From contig DASQ01000100.1 in assembly GCA_002503885.1 (NCBI GenBank), positions 1 through 15,418 on the forward strand: a stretch of 15,418 nucleotides of DNA, given 5' to 3'. The position numbers and the translations under genes were made by a program. Each line of letters opens with the position of its first letter. The first letter of the stretch is position 1. Origin of the DNA: Methanoculleus marisnigri (GTDB lineage: Archaea > Halobacteriota > Methanomicrobia > Methanomicrobiales > Methanoculleaceae). Below the pieces are notes generated by a model. The model did not search any database and was not told the DNA's origin. It worked only from the letters and a program-made list of their open reading frames with translations. Positions 1-6,655 of the stretch are shown here, one piece after another.

Positions 1-258
1 ATTTCCTATAAGGCCGCACGAGCAGGAGTGCCGGTGGTCTTAGTTGATCCGGCATACACGAGCCAGGGATGCTCGGTCTGTGGATATGTTGACCGGAAAA
101 ACCGGAAAACCAGAAACCTCTTTTGGTGTAGGGCGTGCGGCCACACCGAACCTGCTGACACAAATGCTGCGAAAAACATTGCCTTCAGGGCTGCCGCCAA
201 CCAGCCTATGGTAGCAGAAGCATCTCCGATGATTCTAGCTGCAAGCCCCCGGTTTTAA
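1..258 (+). CDS. tnpB: TnpB RNA-guided nuclease (IS200/IS605 family), C-terminal part, cut by window start
   Basis: The reading frame is open from base 1, so only about the last 85 residues are seen. It carries the C-terminal TnpB signature: a TSQGCSVCG motif, a second CRAC pair about 20 residues later (a four-cysteine zinc ribbon), then EPADTNAAKNI, whose Asp is the third RuvC catalytic acid. TnpB is known to be an RNA-guided DNA nuclease encoded by IS200/IS605-type elements, cutting a target chosen by a guide transcribed from the element's right end. The stop codon (256-258) falls inside the right-end palindrome, as is usual because the coding end overlaps the guide RNA scaffold. No TnpA is visible here. 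The gene points toward the ParA/chemotaxis operon and ends about 220 nt before it. Whether it is intact upstream cannot be judged. Confidence 0.9.
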   Translation: MSYKAARAGVPVVLVDPAYTSQGCSVCGYVDRKNRKTRNLFWCRACGHTEPADTNAAKNIAFRAAANQPMVAEASPMILAASPRF

Positions 259-293
259 CCGGGGGTAGTTGACTCACAGGCAGAAGCCCGGGA
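120..293 (+). ncRNA. Probable TnpB guide RNA (omega/reRNA), approximate limits
   Basis: Known TnpB guide RNAs overlap the 3' end of tnpB, include the right-end hairpin and finish in a guide of about 16-20 nt taken from DNA just outside the element. Here that places the scaffold over roughly the last 120 nt of the gene plus the hairpin, and the guide at about 274-293, starting TCACAGGCAG. The limits are inferred from family knowledge and from the point where identity with the right element ends. No transcript evidence is available, and the 5' limit is a guess. Confidence 0.4.
238..273 (+). repeat. Right-end (RE) hairpin of the left tnpB element; identical to RE of the right element
   Basis: The core CCCCCGGTTTTAACCGGGGG (245-264) is a self-complementary hairpin with a short T-rich loop, followed by TAGTTGAC. 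The 36 nt from 238 to 273 recur exactly, in inverted orientation, at 15018-15053. Identity stops sharply on both sides (AGCT versus CGCT before it, TCACAG versus AGCCGG after it). The downstream boundary is therefore a good estimate of the element's right end. Sub-terminal hairpins are what IS200/IS605 TnpA transposases recognise. Confidence 0.85.
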
Positions 294-402
294 CGACGGC
301 GAACGGCAAGTAAGACCTTCTGTACCCGCCCCTCTGATCCCGGAGAGACACAATAGCAGATACAGGCAGAATTTTCTCATCAAGGGTGCTGTAGTATTTT
401 AA

Positions 403-422
403 ATGTGGAACACATCCCACAT
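403..422. repeat. Small inverted repeat upstream of the parA promoter
   Basis: ATGTGG (403-408) and CCACAT (417-422) are perfect 6-bp inverted arms separated by 8 nt. They sit about 60 nt before the parA-like start and upstream of its TATA-like box, a position that would suit an operator. The arms are short enough to arise by chance. The rest of 274-440 shows no gene. Confidence 0.25.
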
Positions 423-445
423 CTGCACAGCATCATAAAAATAGG

Positions 446-453
446 TTTAATAA
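446..453 (+). promoter_or_regulatory. TATA-like box of the parA-MCP-cheW-cheR operon
   Basis: TTTAATAA lies in an AT-rich patch. Its centre is about 27 nt from position 476, so the transcript would start just before the GTG at 481 and have almost no leader. This agrees with the lack of a properly spaced Shine-Dalgarno sequence before that GTG. Confidence 0.5.
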
Positions 454-480
454 CCCGCATTTCACATAGTGGTATGAGGG

Positions 481-1365
481 GTGCTGGATATTACAATCGT
501 AGCGTTCGCCCACCATAAAGGTGGCACAGGAAAGACGACGTCGTGCCTCAACATTGCAGGATATCTCCAGAAAGATGGAAAACACGTTCTGGTAGTAGAC
601 TGCGATCCGCAGGCCAATGCCACCACGGGGCTCGGGGTCAACCCCGAAACCCTCGAACTGAGCATGTATGACGTCTTTATGAATGCCTTTGAGGGCTTTC
701 CCGACATCGCAATAAATGATGTGATCGTCCCCACGGCAGCAGGAGTCGACCTTGCTCCGGCAACCCTGGACCTTGTGGGGGTTGAGCCCTACCTCTACGG
801 TATCGAGGACCGGGCAGGGCTGCTCAGGGAGGCGCTCACCCCGGTGAGGGATGCCTACGACTTCATCCTGATCGATACGCCCCCGAGCATGGGCCAGTTC
901 GTCATCAACGGCCTCGTCGCAGCGGACCATACCATCGTCACCCTCGACCCGGGCACCTTCGCCCTCAGAGGCATGGAAGCACTGTCAACAGTCTTTGGCG
1001 ACATCAGAGAGATGCTCGGGGAAGACGTCACCGCAGATTTCGCCATTCTGACCCGCTGGAAGGGATCGGGCGACCCGGCGGCCGGAACGGGCAGCCTTGC
1101 ACTCTTCCTGAAACGAATCTTTTCAGCCGGCCCCTCCGCAGAAGAGGAGAAGGAGAGGATGCGGCTGAAGGCGTTTGAGTCCGAGGTCAAAAAAGCGTTC
1201 AAGCAGGTATTCACCGTCCCCTACTCGCCTGCAATCTACGAGACACAGCAACGGGGGCTTCCCATCTCCCATTACGCACCCGAGAGTGACGCCGGCAGGG
1301 AATACCGGGCAATAGCAACTGCACTTCTGGAACGAGACGAGAAACATGATGAGGATGTGTATTAA
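481..1365 (+). CDS. ParA/MinD-family ATPase leading a chemotaxis cluster
   Basis: This 294-aa protein has the deviant Walker A motif KGGTGKTT (residues 13-20, with signature Lys13 and Lys18), an A' motif VVDCDPQAN (38-46) and a Walker B motif LIDTPPS (130-136). These define the ParA/MinD/Soj class of dimerising ATPases that position DNA or protein cargo inside cells. No ParB-like gene or centromere repeats adjoin it. Instead its stop overlaps the start of a chemoreceptor gene by one base (TAATG at 1363-1367), so the two are probably translated together. The tail from about residue 215 is rich in charged residues and the protein is slightly longer than typical Soj. The GTG start is chosen because the Walker A motif begins 12 residues later and a TATA-like box fits it. 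A role in placing the receptor array is inferred by analogy with the ParC system of Vibrio arrays. A general partitioning role is the alternative. Confidence 0.88.
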   Translation: MLDITIVAFAHHKGGTGKTTSCLNIAGYLQKDGKHVLVVDCDPQANATTGLGVNPETLELSMYDVFMNAFEGFPDIAINDVIVPTAAGVDLAPATLDLVGVEPYLYGIEDRAGLLREALTPVRDAYDFILIDTPPSMGQFVINGLVAADHTIVTLDPGTFALRGMEALSTVFGDIREMLGEDVTADFAILTRWKGSGDPAAGTGSLALFLKRIFSAGPSAEEEKERMRLKAFESEVKKAFKQVFTVPYSPAIYETQQRGLPISHYAPESDAGREYRAIATALLERDEKHDEDVY

Positions 1366-3494
1366 TGATCGATAAACCTGGAAGGAAAGCACTATTTACC
1401 GGACCGATTGTGCCGGGAACGACTGGACAGGCACAGAAACAGGGACCGGTGGTACTCCCCGAGGCGATCGAGGCTGCACTCCATGCGGGGCTTGACGGCG
1501 ACAGTTCCGCAAAGATCGACCTTGCCGGCATTCAGGAGGAATTCCGGCCTCTGGCAGCATCGATCAACGCGCTGCTTGAGAAGAAGCAGGAGGAGAAGCA
1601 GGCCCTCAGGCGCCGGCTTGAAGAGGCCAGAGCGCTTCTGAAGGGATCCGATATGATCATCGAGCAGAACCCGATGCCCATGCTGGTCGTCGATCCGCAG
1701 TTCAAAGTAACTGTGGCAAACGCTGCTTATGCCGAGATGAGCGGGATCCCGATGGACCAGATGCTCGGCAGGAGCCTCAGAGACTTCAAAATAACGTCGC
1801 AGAAAGGTTCCGGCCTCCGGCAGGCGATCCAGGAGAAGAAGCGTGCGTATGCGGAAGTCACCGTCGAACTGCCCTCGGGCACCCATACGCTCGAGCAGTA
1901 TGGCATTCCGCTTCTTGACAAGGAAAACGCGGTCGAGAGCGTCCTCATCGTCTACAACGATCTCACCAAACAGCGGGAGGGAGAGGAAGAGATCAAGGTC
2001 CAGATGGAGAATATTGCCGAACTGCAACGGCAGTCCGAGACGATCATCCAGGAGAACCCGATGCCCATGCTGGTCGTCGATACGGGGATGAAGATCCTCA
2101 CGGCCAACGAGGCATATCTCAAGTTGACCGGGATCGATCGGTCGCGCATCACCACGATGACCCTGCGGGACTTCAAAGTTCACAACCAGAAAGGAGAAGG
2201 GATCAAGAAGCTGCTGACCGAGAAGGTGCGGGTTTTCGGCGAAGTGACGGTTGAGTTCCCCTCCGGCACCTACATCATGGAACAGTACGGGATCCCGCTC
2301 TTAAACGAGAAGAACGAACTGACAGGGATCCTGAACGTCTACAACGACGTCACCGAGCAGCGGGAGAGAGAGGACCAGATCCGGGAGCTGATGGAGAGCG
2401 CAAAGAAAGAGAGCGAGAGACTCGCAGAGAGCGCCCGGGAACTCGGGACCGCACTCGCCGCCATGGCAAAGGGCGACCTGACGGCATTCGTGGACGCAGA
2501 GGCAGGCGACCCTCTCCGTGAAGTCAAGAGCGATTACAACGCCTCGCTGACCGCCATCCGCGCACTCCTCGCGGACGTGGCAAAAGCGGCCCATCGGGTA
2601 GATATGACCTCAAAAGAGGTCAGCAAGAGTACCGACGAGATCATCCGGGCCACGGAGCAGGTCGCCACCTCGACGCAGCAGTCGTCGGAGGATGCACGGC
2701 GCCAGCTCGATAAGATCGAGGAGATCGGAACGGATATCAACGATCTCTCGGCGTCCATCGAGGAGATCGCAAGCACGTCGCAAGAGGTCATGGAACAGGC
2801 CTCGAAGGCGTCGAAGGAGGGAGACAATGCAGCCTCTCTCGGTGAAGTCGCAGCGAAGAAGATGCAGCTCGTCGAGGAGATCTCCAAACAGACCGTGGAC
2901 GAGATCAGCACCCTCAACAGCCAGATGAGGGAGATCAACAACATCGTCAAGCTGATCACCGATATCGCCAATCAGACCAACCTCCTTGCGCTGAACGCAG
3001 CAATCGAGGCCGCCCGCGCCGGGGAGCACGGCCGCGGGTTTGCCGTGGTTGCAGGCGAGATCAGAAACCTTGCCGGGGAGTCCAAGCGGGCGAGCCAGGA
3101 TATCGAGGACCTGATCCGGACGATCCAGGCGAGCACCGACAAGACCGCAGGCTCGATGCAGGCGTCCCACCAGGAGATCCAGGCAGGCATTGAGAGCGTC
3201 AACAAAGTCATCGAGGGCTTAAACCGGATCGTCAACGGCGTCGAAGTAGTCGCCCACGGTATCACCGAGATCACGAAGGCCACCGAAGACCAGGCGGGCT
3301 CCACCAACAATGTCATGCAGAAGATGGACCAGTCCACCCACATGACCAAGGAGAGCCTTGACCGGACCGAGGATATGGCGGCACTCGCAGAAGAGGTCAG
3401 TGCATCAACCGAGGAAGTCGGGAGTGCGTCGCACGAACTGGCAGGTATGGCCGAACAGCTCCAGTCAGTGATGAAACAGTTCAAGATTAACTAA
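1365..3494 (+). CDS. Soluble PAS-PAS methyl-accepting chemotaxis protein
   Basis: This 709-aa receptor has no hydrophobic segment long enough to cross the membrane, so it should be cytoplasmic. The order is: a coiled-coil-prone N-terminus (about 55-92), PAS 1 (about 96-205), PAS 2 (about 222-335), a HAMP-like segment (about 355-405, with MAKGDLTA), and a long helical MCP signalling domain (about 410-705). The conserved hairpin tip is at 535-572 ([20 protein letters not shown]). The tip binds CheA and CheW. Glu/Gln-rich flanks such as EEIGTDIND and SASTEEVG could hold methylation sites, and the CheR gene lies downstream. The two PAS domains are close copies offset by 129 residues. No C-terminal CheR-docking pentapeptide is seen. 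The start overlaps the parA stop by one base, with GAGGA at 1351-1355 as a possible ribosome site. The PAS ligand cannot be read from the sequence. Confidence 0.93.
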   Translation: MIDKPGRKALFTGPIVPGTTGQAQKQGPVVLPEAIEAALHAGLDGDSSAKIDLAGIQEEFRPLAASINALLEKKQEEKQALRRRLEEARALLKGSDMIIEQNPMPMLVVDPQFKVTVANAAYAEMSGIPMDQMLGRSLRDFKITSQKGSGLRQAIQEKKRAYAEVTVELPSGTHTLEQYGIPLLDKENAVESVLIVYNDLTKQREGEEEIKVQMENIAELQRQSETIIQENPMPMLVVDTGMKILTANEAYLKLTGIDRSRITTMTLRDFKVHNQKGEGIKKLLTEKVRVFGEVTVEFPSGTYIMEQYGIPLLNEKNELTGILNVYNDVTEQREREDQIRELMESAKKESERLAESARELGTALAAMAKGDLTAFVDAEAGDPLREVKSDYNASLTAIRALLADVAKAAHRVDMTSKEVSKSTDEIIRATEQVATSTQQSSEDARRQLDKIEEIGTDINDLSASIEEIASTSQEVMEQASKASKEGDNAASLGEVAAKKMQLVEEISKQTVDEISTLNSQMREINNIVKLITDIANQTNLLALNAAIEAARAGEHGRGFAVVAGEIRNLAGESKRASQDIEDLIRTIQASTDKTAGSMQASHQEIQAGIESVNKVIEGLNRIVNGVEVVAHGITEITKATEDQAGSTNNVMQKMDQSTHMTKESLDRTEDMAALAEEVSASTEEVGSASHELAGMAEQLQSVMKQFKIN
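1666..1694 (+). repeat. Direct repeat, copy 1 (PAS 1)
   Basis: These 29 nt, beginning AGAACCCGATGCCCATGC, recur exactly at 2053-2081, 387 nt (129 codons) downstream and in the same frame. Each copy encodes [10 protein letters not shown] or [10 protein letters not shown] at the start of a PAS domain. The exact identity points to a recent duplication or to gene conversion. Confidence 0.85.
2053..2081 (+). repeat. Direct repeat, copy 2 (PAS 2)
   Basis: This is the second exact copy of the 29-nt unit at 1666-1694. Around it the two PAS domains remain alike at the protein level ([26 protein letters not shown]) but differ at many bases. Confidence 0.85.
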
Positions 3495-3506
3495 CAGGAG
3501 GAGAAG

Positions 3507-3986
3507 ATGGCAGCATCCATAGACGTGGTAGAGTTCCAGCTCGGGAAGGAGCACTACGCACTGGATATCCAGATAGCACGAGAGATCGTGGAGATGATGC
3601 CGATCACTCCCCTTCCCCGTGCTCCCGAATACCTTGCGGGTATCATCAACCTGCGAGGCGAGATAACAAACATTATCGACCTCCGAGACCTCCTCGGGCT
3701 CCCTGAATCCGGAGAGGCCGAGAACAAAAAGATCGTCGTGCTGATGCCGGATGTGGCGAGCGGGTCGAATGTAGGGATCATCGTCGATGACGTTCACAGT
3801 GTCATTTCAATCCGTAACGAGCAGATCGAACGTATCAATGACGGCATCACGTCATCCATCAGCAATTATGTCAAAGCAATCATCAAGATAGGGGACGGAG
3901 AAGACGAGAGAACAAAGACCCTTATCATCTGGCTCGACGTCCAGAAAGTGATCAGCGACCTCGGATGCTATCAGAACGCTCCGTAA
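3507..3986 (+). CDS. cheW: Chemotaxis adaptor CheW
   Basis: This 159-aa protein is a single CheW domain that would couple the receptor tip to the CheA kinase. Visible signatures are VEFQLGKEHYALDI near the N-terminus, LAGIINLRGEITNIIDLRDL (residues about 43-62), which is the conserved NLRG segment, and VGIIVDDVHSVISI in the second subdomain. An excellent ribosome-binding site, AGGAGGA at 3496-3502, precedes the ATG and lies only two nt after the receptor stop, so expression is linked to the receptor. No CheA gene is in the window, so the kinase partner must be encoded elsewhere or be absent. Confidence 0.94.
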   Translation: MAASIDVVEFQLGKEHYALDIQIAREIVEMMPITPLPRAPEYLAGIINLRGEITNIIDLRDLLGLPESGEAENKKIVVLMPDVASGSNVGIIVDDVHSVISIRNEQIERINDGITSSISNYVKAIIKIGDGEDERTKTLIIWLDVQKVISDLGCYQNAP

Positions 3987-4015
3987 ATCAACACCCGGTA
4001 AGAGTAGATTACCCC

Positions 4016-4810
4016 ATGGATGCATTTATGTCGCTCCAGAAGAGCATCGAAAAACTGGTCCGGATCAAGTGCTCGAACTACAAGGAGGACTACATCAAAC
4101 GGCGCATCCTCTCCCGGATGCGCCTGACGGACACCGCAGATTTCGAGGCTTACCATAAGTACCTTCTCGCGAACCCGCAGGAACTCGATCTGCTCAGAAA
4201 CGCTCTCACCATCAACGTCACCAAATTTTTCCGCGATCCGGAAGTCTTTGAAGCGATACGACGGGAGATACTGCCGGATCTGGTCCGTCGCAGGGGGTCG
4301 ATCCGGATCTGGTGCGCCGGCTGCGCCACGGGTGAAGAACCCTACTCGATCGCCATCCTCGTGCATGAACTGATGGCACTCCATAAAGACGTCACCGTAA
4401 CGATATATGCGACCGATATCGACGCCGTAGTGCTGCAGAAAGCCGCGGCCGGGGTCTATGACAGGAAGGCGCTCGATAATGTGGACGAGAAGAAGATCCG
4501 CAAGCACTTTATCAGCCACGACGACGGCACGTTCGAGGTCCGTCCCCATATCAAGGGCCTCGTCAAGTTCCGGCAGCACGACCTGATGTCGGGTGTTCCC
4601 ATCTCACGCTACCTCGACGTCGTCACCTGCAGAAACGTCACCATCTACTTCACCGAGAAGCAGAAGAACGACCTTACGCACCTTTTTTACTCTGCACTTG
4701 CCGTCGACGGTTACTATGTCATAGGCAAGACCGAGTACCTGGCAAGAGAGGTGGAGCACCTCTTTACACCGTTTAACGTCCTGCAGAAGATACTGCGCAA
4801 GGCTGCGTAG
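4016..4810 (+). CDS. cheR: Chemotaxis protein methyltransferase CheR
   Basis: This 264-aa protein would transfer methyl groups from S-adenosylmethionine to glutamates of the receptor. The N-terminal helical domain (about 1-75) ends in NVTKFFRDPEVF (68-79), a family signature. The SAM-binding motif is WCAGCATGEEPYS (99-111), followed by ATDID (132-136) and CRNVTIYF (205-212), equivalent to the usual CRNVLIYF. The frame is open to an ATG at 3965 that would overlap cheW by 22 nt, but the residues from there to 4015 do not resemble the family. The ATG at 4016 starts just before the conserved helical domain and is preferred. A third option is the ATG at 4028. None has a strong Shine-Dalgarno sequence. 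No CheB methylesterase lies nearby. Confidence 0.92.
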   Translation: MDAFMSLQKSIEKLVRIKCSNYKEDYIKRRILSRMRLTDTADFEAYHKYLLANPQELDLLRNALTINVTKFFRDPEVFEAIRREILPDLVRRRGSIRIWCAGCATGEEPYSIAILVHELMALHKDVTVTIYATDIDAVVLQKAAAGVYDRKALDNVDEKKIRKHFISHDDGTFEVRPHIKGLVKFRQHDLMSGVPISRYLDVVTCRNVTIYFTEKQKNDLTHLFYSALAVDGYYVIGKTEYLAREVEHLFTPFNVLQKILRKAA

Positions 4811-4816
4811 GAGTGG

Positions 4817-5077
4817 TCACCAGCGGTTGCCGCAAGAGTCCTTCTCCGTCTCGGTGTCGTCAAACTTCGACATCCGGTGCATGAAGGCCTTCCGGGCCTG
4901 GTAGCGCTTCAACTCGGAGAAGAGCAGGAAAAAGTTTACACCGACGACGATGATGATGAGCATGAGGCTGATCCAGAGCTGGCTGTCGTTCTGGGTTGTG
5001 ATGAAGGTCGCTGCAAGGAGCACCACGAACGAGAGCAGATAAAAGATCACCCATGTGCGAACCTCAGTGATTTCCAT
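4817..5077 (-). CDS. Small two-helix membrane protein, unknown function
   Basis: This 86-aa protein has two hydrophobic segments, about residues 8-28 (starting TWVIFYLLSF) and 33-54 (starting LWISLMLIII), joined by a short polar turn. A basic then acidic tail (ELKRYQARKAFMHRM, then DDTETEK) is probably cytoplasmic. I recognise no family. It converges on cheR with only 6 nt between the two stop codons. It is taken as real because the hydrophobic pattern is coherent, the start follows a good TATA-like box (5122-5130, minus strand), and the plus-strand reading of the same DNA is a low-complexity acidic peptide. Confidence 0.72.
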   Translation of the reverse strand: MEITEVRTWVIFYLLSFVVLLAATFITTQNDSQLWISLMLIIIVVGVNFFLLFSELKRYQARKAFMHRMSKFDDTETEKDSCGNRW

Positions 5078-5121
5078 GCTCTCATCAGGACGATACTCAC
5101 GTCTCCGTATTAACAGTTCCG

Positions 5122-5130
5122 CTTTATAAT
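5122..5130 (-). promoter_or_regulatory. TATA-like box for the 4817-5077 membrane protein
   Basis: On the minus strand this reads ATTATAAAG. Initiation about 25 nt further on (near 5100) would give a leader of roughly 23 nt to the ATG at 5077. Confidence 0.5.
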
Positions 5131-5191
5131 CTCAACAAAGAGAGGAGGCAGGGTAAAACAGGGATATCTTCCCTCTCGAACCTCGATCTTC

Positions 5192-5219
5192 GACTCTCTG
5201 CGGGCAAAAGCAGAGAGTC
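5192..5219. repeat. Perfect 10-bp inverted repeat in a divergent promoter region
   Basis: GACTCTCTGC (5192-5201) and GCAGAGAGTC (5210-5219) are exact inverted arms around an 8-nt loop. The element lies between the minus-strand gene starting at 5077 and the plus-strand gene starting at 5261, upstream of both. It could be a protein-binding operator for one or both, or an RNA hairpin. The T-run at 5232-5236 lies 12 nt past the plus-strand hairpin, too far for a classic terminator. Confidence 0.55.
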
Positions 5220-5231
5220 AAACCCGAAGGT

Positions 5232-5238
5232 CTTTTTA
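5232..5238 (+). promoter_or_regulatory. Possible TATA-like box of the 5261 gene
   Basis: CTTTTTA is centred about 26 nt before the GTG at 5261, which would make the transcript leaderless. This is consistent with the absence of a Shine-Dalgarno sequence there. The match to an archaeal TATA box is weak. Confidence 0.3.
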
Positions 5239-5260
5239 CCTGATACATCCCTCTAAACCT

Positions 5261-5845
5261 GTGGATAAAGGCGACGTCTTCAGCATTCTTGCCGCCCTGA
5301 TCGTTGTCTCCGTAGTAGCACTGGTATTCCGACCGCCCGTAGCGGAGGCCGGGCCTGAGATTCCGGAAAGTCTCACCCCGACGCCTACCGTCACCGCTAC
5401 CCCCGTACCGGCATCGCCCGCGCCGCTCGAACCCGCGAGGCTCTCCTATGTGACCCAGGTCTGGAATTACCCCTGCTGTCACCTCCCCGACAACCTGACG
5501 CTCTACGGAGTTTCCGACCCGCCCTGGAAGGGAACTGCTGATCGCATCCCGTTCGCGTACATCGAGGAGGGGCGAGGAGGCATCAGCGAGGTATTCCACG
5601 TGCCGTACGCGGTATGGAGGCTTAATTGCAGTGTCTCTGCAACAGTAAGGCCCGAGGCGGCACACTTCCGGATGGCGCTCGTGGAGCTGGAGAGCGGGAC
5701 CATCGTGGAAGGGGCCGACCTGCACTATCCGGGCAGCATCATCAAAAACGTCGAGAGGGGAGGAAAGGATTTCTACCTCATCGTCAGCGTGAGTGAGGTC
5801 GATTCATACCGCATTACCCTGGAGACGCTCCCCGGGTACCTCTAA
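5261..5845 (+). CDS. N-terminally anchored extracytoplasmic protein, unknown function
   Basis: This 194-aa protein starts with a short polar stretch, then one membrane helix (about residues 7-24, ILAALIVVSVVALVF). A Pro/Thr/Ala-rich spacer (about 33-58, with TPTPTVTATPVP) leads to a folded-looking C-terminal domain (about 60-194) rich in alternating hydrophobic residues and likely beta structure. Such a layout is common in methanogen cell-surface proteins, with the domain held outside the membrane on a flexible stalk. Three cysteines (Cys72, Cys73, Cys123) could form disulfides. No enzyme motif is visible. The start is a GTG with no ribosome site and probably a leaderless transcript. The gene is convergent with the next one, with 2 nt between stops. 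Confidence 0.72.
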   Translation: MDKGDVFSILAALIVVSVVALVFRPPVAEAGPEIPESLTPTPTVTATPVPASPAPLEPARLSYVTQVWNYPCCHLPDNLTLYGVSDPPWKGTADRIPFAYIEEGRGGISEVFHVPYAVWRLNCSVSATVRPEAAHFRMALVELESGTIVEGADLHYPGSIIKNVERGGKDFYLIVSVSEVDSYRITLETLPGYL

Positions 5846-5847
5846 CC

Positions 5848-6033
5848 TCAGATCTTTTCGACGGTGACTCTGACCCGATCTCCGGCCCGTACACCGTGAC
5901 CTTTAGGGACATCGATGTTGAACCAGAGCACATCAGGATTCTCATGGCTCTTGTCCTGGGACATGAGGCAGTCTTTGTGGTCGTCGATGGTGGCCACAAA
6001 CTCGACAGGTGCTTCGAACTCAATGATCTTCAT
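5848..6033 (-). CDS. Small 61-aa protein, unknown function
   Basis: The protein begins MKIIEFEAPVEFVATIDDH and ends GVRAGDRVRVTVEKI. The strand-like, turn-containing pattern suggests a small beta-barrel. The last segment resembles the end of OB-fold or TRAM-type barrels (GD.V.V.I), but the similarity is too weak for a function. The frame is open to an ATG at 6090, which would add 19 residues. The internal ATG at 6033 is preferred because a TATA-like sequence (6056-6065) lies exactly where a leaderless transcript from 6033 would need it. Confidence 0.62.
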   Translation of the reverse strand: MKIIEFEAPVEFVATIDDHKDCLMSQDKSHENPDVLWFNIDVPKGHGVRAGDRVRVTVEKI

Positions 6034-6055
6034 GCCGTAGAATAGAGCGTCCCGG

Positions 6056-6065
6056 AATAAAATTA
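6056..6065 (-). promoter_or_regulatory. TATA-like box for the 61-aa gene
   Basis: On the minus strand it reads TAATTTTATT, centred about 27 nt before the ATG at 6033. It overlaps the stop codon of the upstream minus-strand gene, so the small gene can be transcribed on its own. Confidence 0.45.
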
Positions 6066-6314
6066 TGATGCACGGGAGGTGACACGCCACGTCGTGCTGT
6101 TCGAGTAACTCCAGCGCCTGATGTCCAGCTCATCACAGATCTCCGAGAGGATAGCAAGGTTGATGCCGACCTCTTTCGGAGAAAGGCCCAGATCAGTTGC
6201 AATATACTTGGATTTGAAGTAGGATTTGCCTGTTCTTAGCCCGGACTTGAGATGATACAGGATCTTTCGCTGGGTATCACTATATTTTTCTTTAATACGG
6301 TCCTTTGTCGACAT
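6063..6314 (-). CDS. Small winged-helix-like protein (DUF7123-like), putative regulator
   Basis: This 83-aa protein has the pattern of a helix-turn-helix fold: KILYHLKSG, then YFKSKYIATDLGLSPKEVG (32-50, where the recognition helix would fall), then NLAILSE, and a beta-wing-like end, WSYSNSTTWRV (68-78). The string YFKSK.IA..L.LS.KEVG followed by a terminal STTWRV resembles what I recall of archaeal DUF7123 proteins, seen mainly in haloarchaea. That match is from memory and was not searched. The frame extends to 6356, but the ATG at 6314 is preferred: GAGGG lies 9 nt upstream and a clear TATA box is at 6354-6366. It may regulate neighbouring genes, but its target is unknown. Confidence 0.75.
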   Translation of the reverse strand: MSTKDRIKEKYSDTQRKILYHLKSGLRTGKSYFKSKYIATDLGLSPKEVGINLAILSEICDELDIRRWSYSNSTTWRVTSRAS

Positions 6315-6353
6315 CGATTGATTCCCTCGTGAGCAAGTGCTTTTTGTCCAGAT

Positions 6354-6366
6354 CAATATATATATC
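6354..6366 (-). promoter_or_regulatory. Strong TATA box of the winged-helix gene
   Basis: On the minus strand it reads GATATATATATTG, the best TATA match in the window. Initiation about 26 nt downstream gives a leader of roughly 19 nt containing the GAGGG ribosome site at 6324-6328. Confidence 0.65.
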
Positions 6367-6655
6367 TACCCATTTGTGTTCGTAGAATTTTAAGAGGAAT
6401 ATACAAATCACTGTATATAAGTGGGCATCGTGGTGTCGATCGGTGGGACAAAGAGCATCATCTCCACTCCAGACAGCACAGACAGCCATCCCCTGCGCGG
6501 ATCCGGGGAGAGAGAGGAGCGGGTCGCCCACGACAACGTTTCCCGACGCCGGGAGCGGCATCGGGGTCGTGGGCGACCCGATCGGGGCAGGGATAGGTCT
6601 CACGCTCAGGTGACTGCTCGCCCCGCTTCTCCCGGGGTCACCCGGCGTTCCACCA
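6367..6655. other. Intergenic stretch with no supported gene
   Basis: About 290 nt lie between the TATA box of the winged-helix gene and the stop of the surface-protein gene. It begins AT-rich (including TGTATATAA at 6412-6420) and turns very GC-rich after about 6480. Open frames exist on both strands but have no start signal or recognisable product. The notable content is the long inverted repeat at 6520-6580. Confidence 0.5.
6520..6580. repeat. Perfect 15-bp inverted repeat forming a long hairpin
   Basis: CGGGTCGCCCACGAC (6520-6534) and GTCGTGGGCGACCCG (6566-6580) are exact inverted arms 31 nt apart. Inside, CCCGA (6542-6546) can pair with TCGGG (6561-6565), lengthening the fold. It lies about 76 nt past the stop of the surface-protein gene on the minus strand, so it could act as an mRNA 3'-end structure. 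A mobile-element remnant or a small RNA are alternatives. Confidence 0.6.

Noticed and set aside
6292..6603. Minus-strand open frame of 103 codons between the winged-helix and surface-protein genes
   Set aside because: It runs through the 15-bp inverted repeat and the TATA box of the next gene, begins with a GTG lacking a ribosome site, and shows no recognisable fold.
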